Shown here one piece after another: positions 30,372 to 42,064 of a stretch of 64,000 bases of DNA (position 1 is the stretch's first letter; every line of letters begins with the position of its first letter). The translations under genes and the position numbers were made by a program. The stretch covers positions 496,001 to 560,000 of the forward strand of contig JAFDWS010000002.1 of assembly GCA_018268375.1 (NCBI GenBank). Reading direction: 5' to 3'. The notes beneath the pieces were generated by a model. That model was not told the DNA's origin. It saw only the letters and a list, made by a program, of their open reading frames with translations, and did not search any database. The stretch comes from Armatimonadota bacterium (GTDB taxonomy: Bacteria > Armatimonadota > Fimbriimonadia > Fimbriimonadales > Fimbriimonadaceae).

Positions 30372-30553
30372 GCGCCTGACGCAAGAAAGGTGCCCACTTG
30401 GCGTTAACGCGGTGGCCCATTCGCCATTTGCGCTACGCGAACAACAACCCGGGTAGCTATACCTCGTAACCGGGCGCGCGGCAACGCTAAAAAGCGACCC
30501 GCGCAGGACTGTTGAACGGAGTTCGTCTCCGTCCGAACGCTGTAGGAGGCAAA
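30372..30553 (+). promoter_or_regulatory. Long structured 5' leader, possible riboswitch
   Basis: Between promoter and start codon are AAGTGGGCGCC/GGTGCCCACTT (11 pairs, 12-base loop), GCGTTAACGC, CCCGG/CCGGG, and GCGCG ... CGCT-AAAA-AGCG ... CGCGC, then GGAGG before the ATG. No known riboswitch class recognised. Confidence 0.45.
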
Positions 30554-31126
30554 ATGAACAAGTTGATATGTCTGGTGACTGCCGCAGTCTTAATGACCGC
30601 GATTACTCAAGCAGAGCCAGCACCGTTGACCGGGGCTTACAAGCCGGGCAACGAAGAGGTCGCACTGACCGTTCCGCGTATTTCTCCCAAAGGGCAACCC
30701 TCTGAGACAAAAACGTTTGTGGACCGGCGCAGCATCGCCGCTAAGGCAGAGACCTATTTACGAAAGGCCGGAGTCAATTCCGACAAGGCCATCATCGCTG
30801 TGCTCGCAAATGCATGGCACGAGTGTAAATGGAATCCGGCAGGCAAAAGCGGTTCCAACATCGGGTTTTTCCAGCTCAACCGTGCAGGCGGGATGGGCAG
30901 GGGGCACTCGGTCGCCAAGCTTCAACAGCTCGAGTACAACATAGCTGTCATGACCGCCTCGACGTCCTTTAAGGACTGGGTCAAATGGGCGAACAAGAAC
31001 CCTGAGACCAGTGCTGGCAAGATGGCTTATCGCTTCGCCGCCAAAGTCGAACGCTGTACGTCCAGCAACTGGGACGACCGACAACGCACCGCCGACAGGT
31101 GGTACAAGGCTCTTAAACCGGCCTGA
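30554..31126 (+). CDS. Secreted endolysin-like protein (phage tail lysozyme type)
   Basis: 190 residues with a signal peptide (MNKLICLVTAAVLMTAITQA) behind GGAGG. SIAAKAETYLRKAGVNSDKA and VLANAWHECKWNPAGKSG, then NIGFFQLN, give the Glu-containing core of the phage tail lysozyme/transglycosylase fold. Expected to cleave peptidoglycan. One of few genes here with a classical promoter, leader and ribosome binding site. TGA stop. Confidence 0.75.
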   Translation: MNKLICLVTAAVLMTAITQAEPAPLTGAYKPGNEEVALTVPRISPKGQPSETKTFVDRRSIAAKAETYLRKAGVNSDKAIIAVLANAWHECKWNPAGKSGSNIGFFQLNRAGGMGRGHSVAKLQQLEYNIAVMTASTSFKDWVKWANKNPETSAGKMAYRFAAKVERCTSSNWDDRQRTADRWYKALKPA

Positions 31127-31135
31127 CGAGACCGA

Positions 31136-31170
31136 AGCGGGCGGTCTCCGCCCGCTTTCACACTTTCTTT
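31136..31170. terminator. Bidirectional terminator
   Basis: AGCGGGCGG-TCT-CCGCCCGCT, a perfect nine-pair hairpin between convergent genes, with T-rich sequence on the plus side. Confidence 0.75.
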
Positions 31171-31172
31171 CT

Positions 31173-32612
31173 TTACTCTGGCTCTGCCGAACCTTCCATG
31201 ACAAGATGGCGCAGCTGGGGAGCCTCTCTGTACAGTTCGCTCAATGCGTCACGCAAGTGCTTTGCGTACCGATAGTGGGCACCAGTACCTGTGCGCAGTT
31301 CACCTTCGTAGATGAACTTGTCCAGCATGGTCGTATGCTCGAAATAGTATTGAGTCCCCAACATAGACCAATGTTGGTAACCGTTCTCGCCGGCCCACAT
31401 GCTTTGTGCGGTTCGGACAGCGCAGTCCCAGCCAAAGTCTTCCAATGCCTCGAACTGGGTGTCGTAGCTCCAGGCCGGGTCTAACTGGTCTAAGGCACAA
31501 TAAAATCCTTGTGGGCTCAAGGGGCACCACTTCTGACCAGTTCTGTGACGGTTCAGGTCCCGTATCTCTGCCATTGCCACAGCGTCCCAACTGAAGCGCA
31601 CTGCTGTACGGCGAATGCTAGAACCATGTATCGAATACCGGTTCTTCCGGTTCACCGACGCCATCTGAAAACTTGAAGCGTCCAAATCCGGGTCGACACG
31701 GAACAGTTCAATATGTGCGCTAGGGTCTAAAGAATGGCAAGAAGCCTTCTCACAGGCACCCATGCCATAAGCAGGCAGTTTGTTAGCGCCCACCAGTGAC
31801 GGGCGGAAGACTCGGTCAACGACCGTTTCATGCTCCAAAAACGCCTTGGTCGCTGCCGTAGCCTGAGCATGGCGCACCATTCTTGGGCACACGAGCGACA
31901 TTTCTTGGACCAACAAGGCACCCAGCTGATTGAACTCTGGCAATGTACTCGAGTTAAGTAAATTGGCCAAACGCGCCCACTCGCGTGCAGACTGCAGCAT
32001 GACCACATTGGTCAATGCCGAGACAGGCAAGAAATATCGCGCTCGGTCAAAAGCATAGTTGCGCCTCATGCGCGCCACTTGCTTTTGAGCCTTGTCACTT
32101 TGGTCTGACAACAAAGAATCCGGAATCCGCATCACTTGCGGCCATTCTTCAGCGATGTTGTTCCACATCGCGTAGGCGCGGTCGTAGTAACGGAAACAAT
32201 CGTCGATAAAAGTGTTCCATGACTCGCGGTGCTCTTCAGCCAACCCCGTAAGTTCAAACGGGACAACGCCTTCCCGCGACATCTTAATGTACCGCGTCGA
32301 GGATTCTTGACCGCTGGCCAGCGAACACTCGCTCCACATGTAGTACACCAGGAACACTGAGAGACCGTCCATGAACATGGCTACAGGCACGTTGTCAGCG
32401 ATAGACGCGTGACCATAGTCCACGTGCGCAAAGATAGTGTCAATGGACTTGTCCGGGTCAGACTGGTCGACTTTGGCCAAAATCGCGTCCAACCCATCGT
32501 CACTCCGTGAATACCTCGCGGCGACAGCTGCCAGCAATTCTGGCGTCAGTGCAGGCCTGCCAGCTTCTTGCGCGGCCAACGTGGGGCGTACTGATGCGTG
32601 TGTGACTTTCAT
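31173..32612 (-). CDS. thyX: Flavin-dependent thymidylate synthase, long form
   Basis: About 479 residues from the ATG at 32612 (MKVTHASVRPTL), behind GGAGG and overlapping the stop of the DHH gene (TAATG). Makes dTMP from dUMP with FAD. The ThyX signature appears as NRHRTGQKWCPLS, a variant of RHRxxSxxxxSxR. The double-length form (two ThyX-like domains; first half with YMWSECSLASGQESSTRYIK) matches the long bacterial type. Works with the dCMP deaminase at 9417. Confidence 0.9.
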   Translation of the reverse strand: MKVTHASVRPTLAAQEAGRPALTPELLAAVAARYSRSDDGLDAILAKVDQSDPDKSIDTIFAHVDYGHASIADNVPVAMFMDGLSVFLVYYMWSECSLASGQESSTRYIKMSREGVVPFELTGLAEEHRESWNTFIDDCFRYYDRAYAMWNNIAEEWPQVMRIPDSLLSDQSDKAQKQVARMRRNYAFDRARYFLPVSALTNVVMLQSAREWARLANLLNSSTLPEFNQLGALLVQEMSLVCPRMVRHAQATAATKAFLEHETVVDRVFRPSLVGANKLPAYGMGACEKASCHSLDPSAHIELFRVDPDLDASSFQMASVNRKNRYSIHGSSIRRTAVRFSWDAVAMAEIRDLNRHRTGQKWCPLSPQGFYCALDQLDPAWSYDTQFEALEDFGWDCAVRTAQSMWAGENGYQHWSMLGTQYYFEHTTMLDKFIYEGELRTGTGAHYRYAKHLRDALSELYREAPQLRHLVMEGSAEPE

Positions 32613-33580
32613 TAAGCTTGACCTCCAAAAAAGCCGTTCAGGACAGTCAACAAAGACGTGCATCCAGAACGCATGATGATTTCTCCCGTTTGTGGGGGAA
32701 GTGGAAAACCAGCGGCACACGGATGACCGCCGCCACCGAAAACAGACGCCAGCTTGTTCGCCGGCAGTGACGTCTGGTCTATCAACCCTTGCCTGCAACG
32801 AACCGAAGCGCTCTCTTTACTCAAGTCAAGGAACACGATATAGCGGTCAGCATCTTCCGAAAGGAGGATTTCTGCCAAATCAGACTGATAACACGACGCC
32901 AAGGCGAACAAAATGCGCGTGCCAAGAAAAGGAAGCTCCACTTGTGTGTTCCGAACAATCTTCAACTCTGCTTCACGGCGCTTGCGCGCGACGGTGACAG
33001 CTTCTTGGAACCGCACAGGGAACTTTTCTTCCAACGCCGCAGACGGAGACTCGACTAAAACTTGATATGTCGCTTGCGCACCAAGCACTTCGATGACGTC
33101 GCTCAACAACGCGCCCTCTGGCACATTGTTTATCCACAAATCCCTGGAATGTGTCGCAGCGACCAACTGTCCCCATATTGCGTCCTTCTTAAACGAAGGG
33201 GCCACAGTGCCAGCGGAATCGTAGAGAATGTCGGCCGTGCAACGATTGCCAGAAGCGTCGAAGAAAATCGTCGCACGGTTCTCCCACGCAGACACCACGC
33301 CGCTCGTAGACTGATGGTGGTCGACAAAAAACACGCTGCTTTTTGGCAAATGGGAGAAGAACTCCGCGATGTTAGGCTCGCGCAAAGACAAGTCCAAAAT
33401 CCATAACTCCTCTGCGTCAATGGCGGCGCGAGCGATGACCGTCTTGGCATCGTCGTAGTCGGCGAACAACACTTGGTCAGGAACAGTGCCACGACGAGCG
33501 AGCACGAACTCGGACGCTAAGACCGCGCTGGCCACACCGTCAAGGTCGGCCCTGTGCGAAACGATAGAAACTTTACCCAT
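32612..33580 (-). CDS. DHH-family phosphoesterase
   Basis: 322 residues. SHRADLDGVASAVL and VFFVDHHQSTSG are the DHH metal motifs; VFGGGGHPCAAGF is the DHHA1 motif. Family members hydrolyse short oligonucleotides or cyclic dinucleotides (NrnA/GdpP type). Given the GGDEF protein at 8899, degradation of pGpG or nano-RNA is possible. Coupled to thyX. Confidence 0.85.
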   Translation of the reverse strand: MGKVSIVSHRADLDGVASAVLASEFVLARRGTVPDQVLFADYDDAKTVIARAAIDAEELWILDLSLREPNIAEFFSHLPKSSVFFVDHHQSTSGVVSAWENRATIFFDASGNRCTADILYDSAGTVAPSFKKDAIWGQLVAATHSRDLWINNVPEGALLSDVIEVLGAQATYQVLVESPSAALEEKFPVRFQEAVTVARKRREAELKIVRNTQVELPFLGTRILFALASCYQSDLAEILLSEDADRYIVFLDLSKESASVRCRQGLIDQTSLPANKLASVFGGGGHPCAAGFPLPPQTGEIIMRSGCTSLLTVLNGFFGGQA

Positions 33581-33595
33581 GGTGTTAAAACCCGA

Positions 33596-33677
33596 AGACC
33601 GCTGCCAGAGCCCCTCATGCCTTAGGAAGAGGATGGCAGCGGTCTGTATTTGTTATCGCGCCAAAGTGGCGCGATAA
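33596..33677 (-). terminator. Two hairpins downstream of groL
   Basis: TTATCGCGCC-AAAGT-GGCGCGATAA (33653-33677), then AGACCGCTGCCA/TGGCAGCGGTCT (33596-33645) followed on the minus strand by GGGTTTTAA. Likely ends the groL transcript. Confidence 0.6.
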
Positions 33678-33687
33678 TTGGCGCAAT

Positions 33688-35376
<1,689 letters not shown>

Positions 35377-35400
<24 letters not shown>

Positions 35401-35781
35401 AGGCACGATCTCTTCGCGTATCGAGCTTCCTTTGACCTTCTCAATCAAGTTGTAGATCTTGCGGCCAAGGGCATTGACGTCTTCTAAAATCGCAGCGACC
35501 TCGGACTCAGGTATGTAATCGAGGTCGGCGCAAAGGACGAGGAGCGTTTCGACTTCGTTCAACGACCCTCGGGCGATGCGAAGGAAGTGCGCAAAGGATC
35601 CCTCTGCGTTCCGTCCCCAGCCCTCCGCGACGTTACAAGGAACTGAGACAACCGCCCTTCGGAGTTGAGAGACCAACCCAAAGCGCTCGGCGTCCGGAAT
35701 CGAAGCAGAAACGGTGTACACAGTTCTGACGAGCTGCCTCCCCTGTTGCCATACTTCGAGTTCCCGAAAGCCTGTTCTCAA
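35377..35781 (-). CDS. Four-helix-bundle protein (23S rRNA IVP type)
   Basis: 134 residues of the S23/IVP family: FRELEVWQQGRQLVRTVY, LVSQLRRAVVSVPCNVAEGW and LVLCADLDYIPE. Role unknown; often inserted next to unrelated genes with short repeats. Here it separates groS from groL. Confidence 0.85.
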
Positions 35782-35814
35782 TCCTTACAACCCTTACAAT
35801 CCTTACGATCCCTA

Positions 35815-36105
35815 CTACTTCACAATCGCGTAGATCTGGTCTTCGTCGAGGATGGTGTAGTCGCGGCCGTCGAGGGTGACTTCGTTGCCGCCGTACTTGC
35901 TGAAGAGCACGCGGTCGCCGGTCTTGACGGTGAGTTTGTTGCGGTTGCCGTTGTCGAGGGTCCGGCCGTCGCCGACGGCGACGATCTTGCCTTCTGTGGG
36001 CTTTTTCTTCGCGCTGTCGGGGAGGATGATGCCGCCGGCGGTCTTGTCGTCGGCTTCGAGCACCTCGACCACGACCTTGTCTCCAAGGGGTTTGATATTG
36101 GCCAT
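35815..36105 (-). CDS. groS: Co-chaperonin GroES
   Basis: 96 residues: [34 protein letters not shown] (mobile loop region) and [14 protein letters not shown]. Seven-subunit lid for GroEL. Upstream of groL on the same strand. Chromosome-like composition with GATC. Confidence 0.93.
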   Translation of the reverse strand: MANIKPLGDKVVVEVLEADDKTAGGIILPDSAKKKPTEGKIVAVGDGRTLDNGNRNKLTVKTGDRVLFSKYGGNEVTLDGRDYTILDEDQIYAIVK

Positions 36106-36270
36106 GGGTTGTCTTTCCTAGCTTCGCGGCGCTTTTTGGCAGTCCCGCGGTTTGACTGCCAAATTATGGACCGTTGGATCGGGTGGAATTGGCAGACTTG
36201 GGACCAGAGTGCCAAACGAGCTGGCGAGAGTATCGAAGTGAGGCTCGCGGGCCAGGTTGCAGGGTTCCCC

Positions 36271-36843
36271 TTAGGGATCCGGCCGTGCAAGGAGCTCTCG
36301 AAGCTGAGCGACGAGACCGACGAGGCCCTCCTGTCCATCAGAGCGAAACGGCAGCGTCGGGACGCCAAGCTCCGGGGCGACATATTCATTTGGAGGCAGA
36401 ATTTCGCCTGTCTTCCTATAGTGCTTGACCCGATGGTCGCCGTGAAAATGCTCGCGTTCAGGATGGGCAAGTCCCCGATCCAGGTGTCGCTGTGCCGCAG
36501 TGGCTGGATCGACGACACACACGACCACCACGACCCGTGCCCGTTCAAGGACAGGGGAGAGCCAAGACTCCCAAACAGCGTGCTGAAACGCCCCCTCCAC
36601 AATAACAGAGACCTCATGATCGAGGAACCCGGCCAGGATGCTGAAGAACGCACTTGTGACGAGGCGATTCGTGTCGTCAGGTAAGGAATCGTGCGGCACA
36701 CCTTGCGTCCAGACATAGCCCTCCTTGATTGCGTCACGGCTGACGACGGGGAAGGACAACTGAACCCCAAGCTCTCGTGCGAGTGTCGTCTTTCCCGCAC
36801 CGGGGCGCCCGGTGATGGCGATGCAAATGGGTTGGCCTGGCAT
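36271..36843 (-). CDS. P-loop kinase-like protein
   Basis: 190 residues from MPGQPICIAITGRPGAGKTT. Walker A GRPGAGKTTLA, then FPVVSRDAIKEG and VIVEGAFQHAVW, as in small ATP-dependent kinases of the AAA_33 type. Substrate unknown. Divergent from the DinB gene. Confidence 0.8.
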   Translation of the reverse strand: MPGQPICIAITGRPGAGKTTLARELGVQLSFPVVSRDAIKEGYVWTQGVPHDSLPDDTNRLVTSAFFSILAGFLDHEVSVIVEGAFQHAVWESWLSPVLERARVVVVVCVVDPATAAQRHLDRGLAHPEREHFHGDHRVKHYRKTGEILPPNEYVAPELGVPTLPFRSDGQEGLVGLVAQLRELLARPDP

Positions 36844-36913
36844 TGCCGCCGCCCAGCTTACGCGATCCGGTTTGATCAAAAGAGAATCCATTGAGCCCAG
36901 GTACAAGCAACAC

Positions 36914-37393
36914 ATGACGACGACCCACGGCCTACTCAAAGCCCGGCTCGAGATGATCCGCCGCCAACTCGACCAAGTCCTCGACCACTTCTCCGACGAA
37001 GATCTGGCCTGGAGTCCGGCCGAGGGTGCGCGGACCGTCGGTGGGCAGATTCTCGAAATCGCGGACAAAGACCGTGAGTCAGTGAGGTGGTTGCAAACGG
37101 GAGTCTGGCCTGACGACGAGCCGCCGTCCTTCGATGTTCAAACCGCATCGTTGAGCGACATGCGAGGAGCGCTGCGAACCATCCGGCAGACCACTTACGA
37201 GTACATCGATTCTCTTACGGAAGCCGAGTTGGAAACCCTGCACCCGTCGCCGGAAGGCTGGCTAGAAGCGCTCGGCCTCACTGAGTGCCCGCGTAGCGAG
37301 ATCATTCGCAACATCGCCGCTCACGAGTGGTACCACGTGGGCCAGCTTCTTACCTATTGTTGGGTTCGTGGCGATGATCCTAACCTCTGGTAA
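36914..37393 (+). CDS. DinB-family protein
   Basis: 159 residues from MTTTHGLLKARLEMI. Four-helix DinB/YfiT fold: QLDQVLDHFSDEDLAWSP and the metal-site His in NIAAHEWYHVGQLL. Members act in thiol-dependent or stress functions; exact role unknown. Confidence 0.8.
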   Translation: MTTTHGLLKARLEMIRRQLDQVLDHFSDEDLAWSPAEGARTVGGQILEIADKDRESVRWLQTGVWPDDEPPSFDVQTASLSDMRGALRTIRQTTYEYIDSLTEAELETLHPSPEGWLEALGLTECPRSEIIRNIAAHEWYHVGQLLTYCWVRGDDPNLW

Positions 37394-37418
37394 GGGGGAG
37401 AGCCTGAGTCAAGGGAAT

Positions 37419-38807
37419 CTACGGCCCCGGTCGGCCCGCCTTGACGGCGGTCGCGGCGCTCATCGTTTGTGGCAGCCCGTAGGCCGCTGGATCGAGGTAT
37501 TTCCCGCGCATGGACGCCGGCTTATCCTCCTCGACCGGTGCTCCAAACCGCTTCACATGAGCGTCGTTCCGGCGCGCTTCGACGCGCCAGTCCACCGTCG
37601 TCCTTCCCTTGCTCGTCCGAACGACGAACTCGTTGTTGACCGGTCTTTGAACGACCTTGGCCAAGACGAAGTCTTGCGAGGAGTCCACGACCGTTAACTG
37701 GACGGTGGGGTTTGTGTTGAGCGCCTGGAAGTAGTCAGGCAGGCGAACGGTCGCGTACCCGGCGGAGTCCGTCACGATCGTTCCCCGATAAACATTGAGT
37801 GGCTCAGGGCCCTCGCTACAGTAGTGCCTCAGGATCTTGTTCTGAGGATCCAGGGGGTGGTCGATGACGAACTGCTTTGTGCCGGTAGCGGCAATCACAC
37901 CAAAGCTGAAGACGCCGATTCCGCCGTCGTTCCCGGCGTAGTTGCCGACCACGCCTCCGTAGAGGCCGAACGAGGTCGGCTTCTGGTAAACGACGCCGTA
38001 GACACCCCATCCACCCTTTGCTGTCGTGTCCCCTCGGACGCCGATCTGCCCGATGCCGAAGACGCCGGCTGAGAAGTCGGTGCTAAGGTTTTCGCCCTTG
38101 ACTCCATACGTCTCTCCAGTCGGAGAGGTAGCGATGCCACCCAAGCCGACGCCCTGATTGCTCACGACGCCAAACCGGCCGCCGAATGTCGGCCCAGTTG
38201 GAGACAGTTGATTGCCCTGGATAGCGCGGCCACCATCTCCGTACGACTCGAACAAGCCCCCATATGTGTATCCCGTCGCGCTGCTGGCGACACCCTTGAT
38301 CGCTGCGCCACTTACATCTGTGTTGGTGATTTGGAAGGCGCTGTCGCCGGGCACCGCAGCCGAACCATTGTAAGGCAGCGAAAGGCCGGTCGCGTCGGCC
38401 CAACCCGGCACCCCGCCAGACATCGTAAGCACCTGGGAATCAGCACCCGGAGGCAAGGCGCCCCAGAGCCCAGCACCATCCGCGAACAGAAGCGAACCCA
38501 GAGGCGCCGAAGAGGTGTCGGATCCCGTTCCGCCGTGCTGCGATGAGAGCACACCGGTTCCAACGGCGGCAGCATTGATCGCTGTCAACCCACTACCGTC
38601 CCCTTCAAGACGCCCAGCCCGAATCGTCCCCGCAAGGTTGGCGTGCCCGTTTTGGGGGGTTCCAGGAGTTGTCGATTGGAGCTTGACGTAAGCTGGCTGA
38701 CCACCTTGAACTTGGGCGGTGGCCCGTAGCGAAATGACGACTCCTGCGAGAAGGCCCGTCGCTGCGAGGGTCGTGAGGGTCTTGACGGTGGCGTTAGGGT
38801 TCGTCAT
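37419..38807 (-). CDS. Secreted repeat protein
   Basis: 462 residues from MTNPNATVKTLTTLAATGLL with a signal peptide. Gly-rich beta repeats (TGYTYGGLFESYGDGGRAI; TFGGRFGVVSNQGVGLGG) resemble tail-fibre or adhesin stalks, followed by a C-terminal domain with IDHPLDPQNKILRHY and YRGTIVTDSAGYATVRLPDY, common in large Armatimonadota surface proteins. Confidence 0.75.
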   Translation of the reverse strand: MTNPNATVKTLTTLAATGLLAGVVISLRATAQVQGGQPAYVKLQSTTPGTPQNGHANLAGTIRAGRLEGDGSGLTAINAAAVGTGVLSSQHGGTGSDTSSAPLGSLLFADGAGLWGALPPGADSQVLTMSGGVPGWADATGLSLPYNGSAAVPGDSAFQITNTDVSGAAIKGVASSATGYTYGGLFESYGDGGRAIQGNQLSPTGPTFGGRFGVVSNQGVGLGGIATSPTGETYGVKGENLSTDFSAGVFGIGQIGVRGDTTAKGGWGVYGVVYQKPTSFGLYGGVVGNYAGNDGGIGVFSFGVIAATGTKQFVIDHPLDPQNKILRHYCSEGPEPLNVYRGTIVTDSAGYATVRLPDYFQALNTNPTVQLTVVDSSQDFVLAKVVQRPVNNEFVVRTSKGRTTVDWRVEARRNDAHVKRFGAPVEEDKPASMRGKYLDPAAYGLPQTMSAATAVKAGRPGP

Positions 38808-39058
38808 GGGTGGGCAAGCCTTGGATCGGGATGACACATAGTACAGCGAACTGCCGTACTCCCAGTGGTTATGAAAGTGAATTCGGTGGTTATGGAAATA
38901 GCTGAACTCTTGCATTGATGGCTTACAATTGAACTTATGTCGGTCACCACTGCTCCGATTAATTGTGTATTTCGGAACCACTATGTGTCTCAGCGAAGTT
39001 GGTCTCTTGTGGACAGCCAGTCTAATTGCCAGCGATTCGGAGGTTAAACTCGGGGCAA

Positions 39059-42000
39059 ATGTCGAAGGATCAGGTCACGCGCAGGACGATGCTCAAGATG
39101 GCTGGCGGGGCGACGCTCGGGTTGGGGGGAACGAGCCGGATCCTTGCCGTGTTCGCAGACGGTTCGATCGTTCGTCAAGACCACCGAGTACCTTCGGACA
39201 AGAAACTAAGCGCGGCTTGGAGGAAGTCGCTCACGGCCCGTGGCAAGAAGGAGGTCTGGTCAGGGGACGCGCTGAAGAACATCGGTATGCCGATCGGCGG
39301 CATTGCGGCTGGGCAGGTCTATTTGGACGGTTACGGCCGAATCTCGACCTGCGAGGTTTTCAACCACCACGAGTTCTATGGCTACGGCGCCACGAACTAC
39401 ATCAAGCAGGCGCACCGCCACGATATCGACCTCTCCTTCCACTTGATCCTTGACGACAAAGAGACCGAGCTCGGCACGGGCGAGACTCAGACGTTCCGTG
39501 GCGAGTTTCCGATCGCCGAGGTCGATTTTGGACTTCAGGGCTCGCCGATCCGGGCGCGGATGACTGCCTATTCGCCCTTTGTCCCGCTGAACGCGAAGGA
39601 CTCCGCCCTTCCCGTCACTCTCTTTGAAATCGAGTTGCACAACACCTCGTCCAAGTCGGTGGCGGTCGCCTTGGAAGGGCGACTGGGCAACCCGGTCGGC
39701 CGCCGGGCCAGTGTGCAACGAGAACTTCCCGTCCAGCACTCTGCGCTCGTGACTGAGCCTTCTATGACCGCGATCATTCATACGGCCGAAGGCGTCAAAG
39801 ACGAGTTCGCTGAGGATTCTGCCAACCCAAGGCCGCCCATTCTCCTCGCCGATTTTGAAGGAAGCTATGGCGATTGGAAGCCTGAAGGCGAAGCGCTTGG
39901 CACGGCCCCGGCGAAGGGAACCTTGCCAGACCAGCAGGACGTCCGGGGCTTCGACGGGCAGGGCCTGGTCAACACGTACCTCAAAGGAGACGCAACGACA
40001 GGAAAGCTGGTCTCTCCGCCGTTGACTCTCCTCCGTAAGTTTGTCAACTTCAAGATTGGGGGCGGAAACCACCCCGGAAAAACCTGCATCAACCTCGTCG
40101 TGGACGGGAAGGTCGTCCGGACGAGCACAGGCCTCAACGACGAACGACTGCTCTGGGACGCATGGAACGTAGAGGACTTCGCAGGAAAAACAGCACGCAT
40201 TGAGATCGTTGACGAGGACTCGGGCGGTTGGGGGCACATCAACGTCGACCACGTCGAAATGGCCGACGCGGTGCGGTCACGCGAAGACCTGCACCGACGA
40301 CACGGCAGCACGAACCCCGATATCGGCACGATTGCTCTCGCCCTTTTGGAGAAGGGCGGTACGCAACTCGACACCACCCATGACGAGAAGGGCCTGGAAC
40401 TGAACCTGGGGAAGGTCCGGTCGCGGCACTATGACATCCCTCCTGGCAAGAAGAGCGTCCTCACATTTGTCCTCGCCTGGCACTTCCCTGAGCATCCCCG
40501 CGGACGCCAGTACGCCAACTGGTTCAAGGACGCCAAAGACGTGGTTCGCTACGTGCAGACGAACTTTGCCAGGCTATCCCACGACACCAAGCTCTGGCGC
40601 GAGACCTATTACGATTCGACTCTTCCCTACTGGCTCCTGGACCGGCTGCACTCGACAATCGGCAACCTCGCGACGGGGACGACAGAGTGGTGGGGCGATG
40701 GCCGGTTCTGGGCTTGGGAAGGCGTCGTCTGCTGTTCGGGGACTTGCACCCACGTGTGGAACTACGAGCACGGCCTTGCCAGGCTCTTCCCCGTGATCGA
40801 GCGCAACATCCGTGAACGCCAAGATTTCGGCGAGGGCTATGACGAAGCCACGGGACTCGTCGGATTCCGAAGCAACCGAGACTACGCGGCCGACGGCCAG
40901 TGCGGAACCGTCCTCAAGGCATATCGGGAACACCTTTGCAGCAAGGACGGGGAATTCCTCAAGGCCAACTGGCCGAAGGTCAAGAAGATCCTTGGCTATC
41001 TCATCACGCGTGACGCGAACGGCGACGGGCTCCTGGAGGACAGCCAGCCCAACACTTACGACATCGACTTCTTTGGAGCGAACACCTTTGTCGGCTCCCT
41101 CTATTTGGCCGCGCTCCGAGCGGGAGAGGAAATGGCCACCGAACAGGGCGACACCTCCTTCGCGTCGCAATGCCGGGCCCTGTTTGAGAAAGGTTCGAAA
41201 GCCAGCGTTGACCGGCTATGGAAGGACGACTACTTTGTGCAGGACGTGGACGAGGCGAAGGTCAAGGAGTTCCAATACGGACCCGGCTGCCTCTCAGACC
41301 AGCTCTTTGGACAAGGCTGGGCGCACCAAGTCGGGCTCGGTCACATCTACCCGCGGGAGAAGGTCGTCCAGGCGTTGAAATCGGTCTGGAAATACAACTG
41401 GGCGCCCGACGTGAAGGGCCAAAACGAACGATGGAAGCCTGAGCGGCCGTTCGCGGTTCACGGCGAGGCAGGTCTCTTCATTTGCACGTGGCCGAACGGC
41501 GGACGCCAGCAAGAGCCCGTTCGCTACCGGGACGAAGTTTGGACCGGCATCGAGTACCAGGTCGCGGGGAACATGGTCTGGGACGGACTTGTCGAAGAAG
41601 GACTTTCGATTTGCAAGGCCATCCACGAGCGCTATCACCCCGCCAAGCGCAATCCTTACAACGAGATCGAGTGTAGCGACCACTATGCGCGGGCGCTCGC
41701 TTCTTGGGGCGTGTTCACCGCGCTAAGCGGTTTCACTTATCACGGCCCCAAAGGGCAGATAGGGTTCGCCCCTCGTGTCACGCCCGACAACTTCCGCTCC
41801 GCGTTCACGGCAGCGGAGGGATGGGGGACGTTCTCGCAAACCGTGGCGTCAGGAAAGCAGACGGACACGATCAAACTCCTTCATGGAACCCTTTCGTTGA
41901 ACGAGATCTCTCTGGACACGAAGGTCAAAGGGAGTGTCGAAGCCTTTGTCCGGGGCGCGCCCCACGCCGTTGAGGCGACACGAGACGGCTCGACGATCAA

Positions 42001-42064
42001 GGTTCGACTCAAAACAGCCGTGAAGTTGGTGGCGGGAGAAGCGGTGGAAGTCAGGATAGGCTAG
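39059..42064 (+). CDS. GH116 non-lysosomal glucosylceramidase-like glycosidase
   Basis: About 1001 residues from MSKDQVTRRTMLKMAGGATL, a twin-arginine signal (RRTMLKMAGG). KNIGMPIGGIAAGQVYLDGY is the GBA2 N-terminal motif; a carbohydrate-binding-like insert (FKIGGGNHPGKTCINLVVDG) is present; the C-terminal catalytic part has AWEGVVCCSGTCTHVWNYEH and NEIECSDHYARALASWGV. Expected to cleave beta-glucosides, exported folded. Confidence 0.88.
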   Translation: MSKDQVTRRTMLKMAGGATLGLGGTSRILAVFADGSIVRQDHRVPSDKKLSAAWRKSLTARGKKEVWSGDALKNIGMPIGGIAAGQVYLDGYGRISTCEVFNHHEFYGYGATNYIKQAHRHDIDLSFHLILDDKETELGTGETQTFRGEFPIAEVDFGLQGSPIRARMTAYSPFVPLNAKDSALPVTLFEIELHNTSSKSVAVALEGRLGNPVGRRASVQRELPVQHSALVTEPSMTAIIHTAEGVKDEFAEDSANPRPPILLADFEGSYGDWKPEGEALGTAPAKGTLPDQQDVRGFDGQGLVNTYLKGDATTGKLVSPPLTLLRKFVNFKIGGGNHPGKTCINLVVDGKVVRTSTGLNDERLLWDAWNVEDFAGKTARIEIVDEDSGGWGHINVDHVEMADAVRSREDLHRRHGSTNPDIGTIALALLEKGGTQLDTTHDEKGLELNLGKVRSRHYDIPPGKKSVLTFVLAWHFPEHPRGRQYANWFKDAKDVVRYVQTNFARLSHDTKLWRETYYDSTLPYWLLDRLHSTIGNLATGTTEWWGDGRFWAWEGVVCCSGTCTHVWNYEHGLARLFPVIERNIRERQDFGEGYDEATGLVGFRSNRDYAADGQCGTVLKAYREHLCSKDGEFLKANWPKVKKILGYLITRDANGDGLLEDSQPNTYDIDFFGANTFVGSLYLAALRAGEEMATEQGDTSFASQCRALFEKGSKASVDRLWKDDYFVQDVDEAKVKEFQYGPGCLSDQLFGQGWAHQVGLGHIYPREKVVQALKSVWKYNWAPDVKGQNERWKPERPFAVHGEAGLFICTWPNGGRQQEPVRYRDEVWTGIEYQVAGNMVWDGLVEEGLSICKAIHERYHPAKRNPYNEIECSDHYARALASWGVFTALSGFTYHGPKGQIGFAPRVTPDNFRSAFTAAEGWGTFSQTVASGKQTDTIKLLHGTLSLNEISLDTKVKGSVEAFVRGAPHAVEATRDGSTIKVRLKTAVKLVAGEAVEVRIG

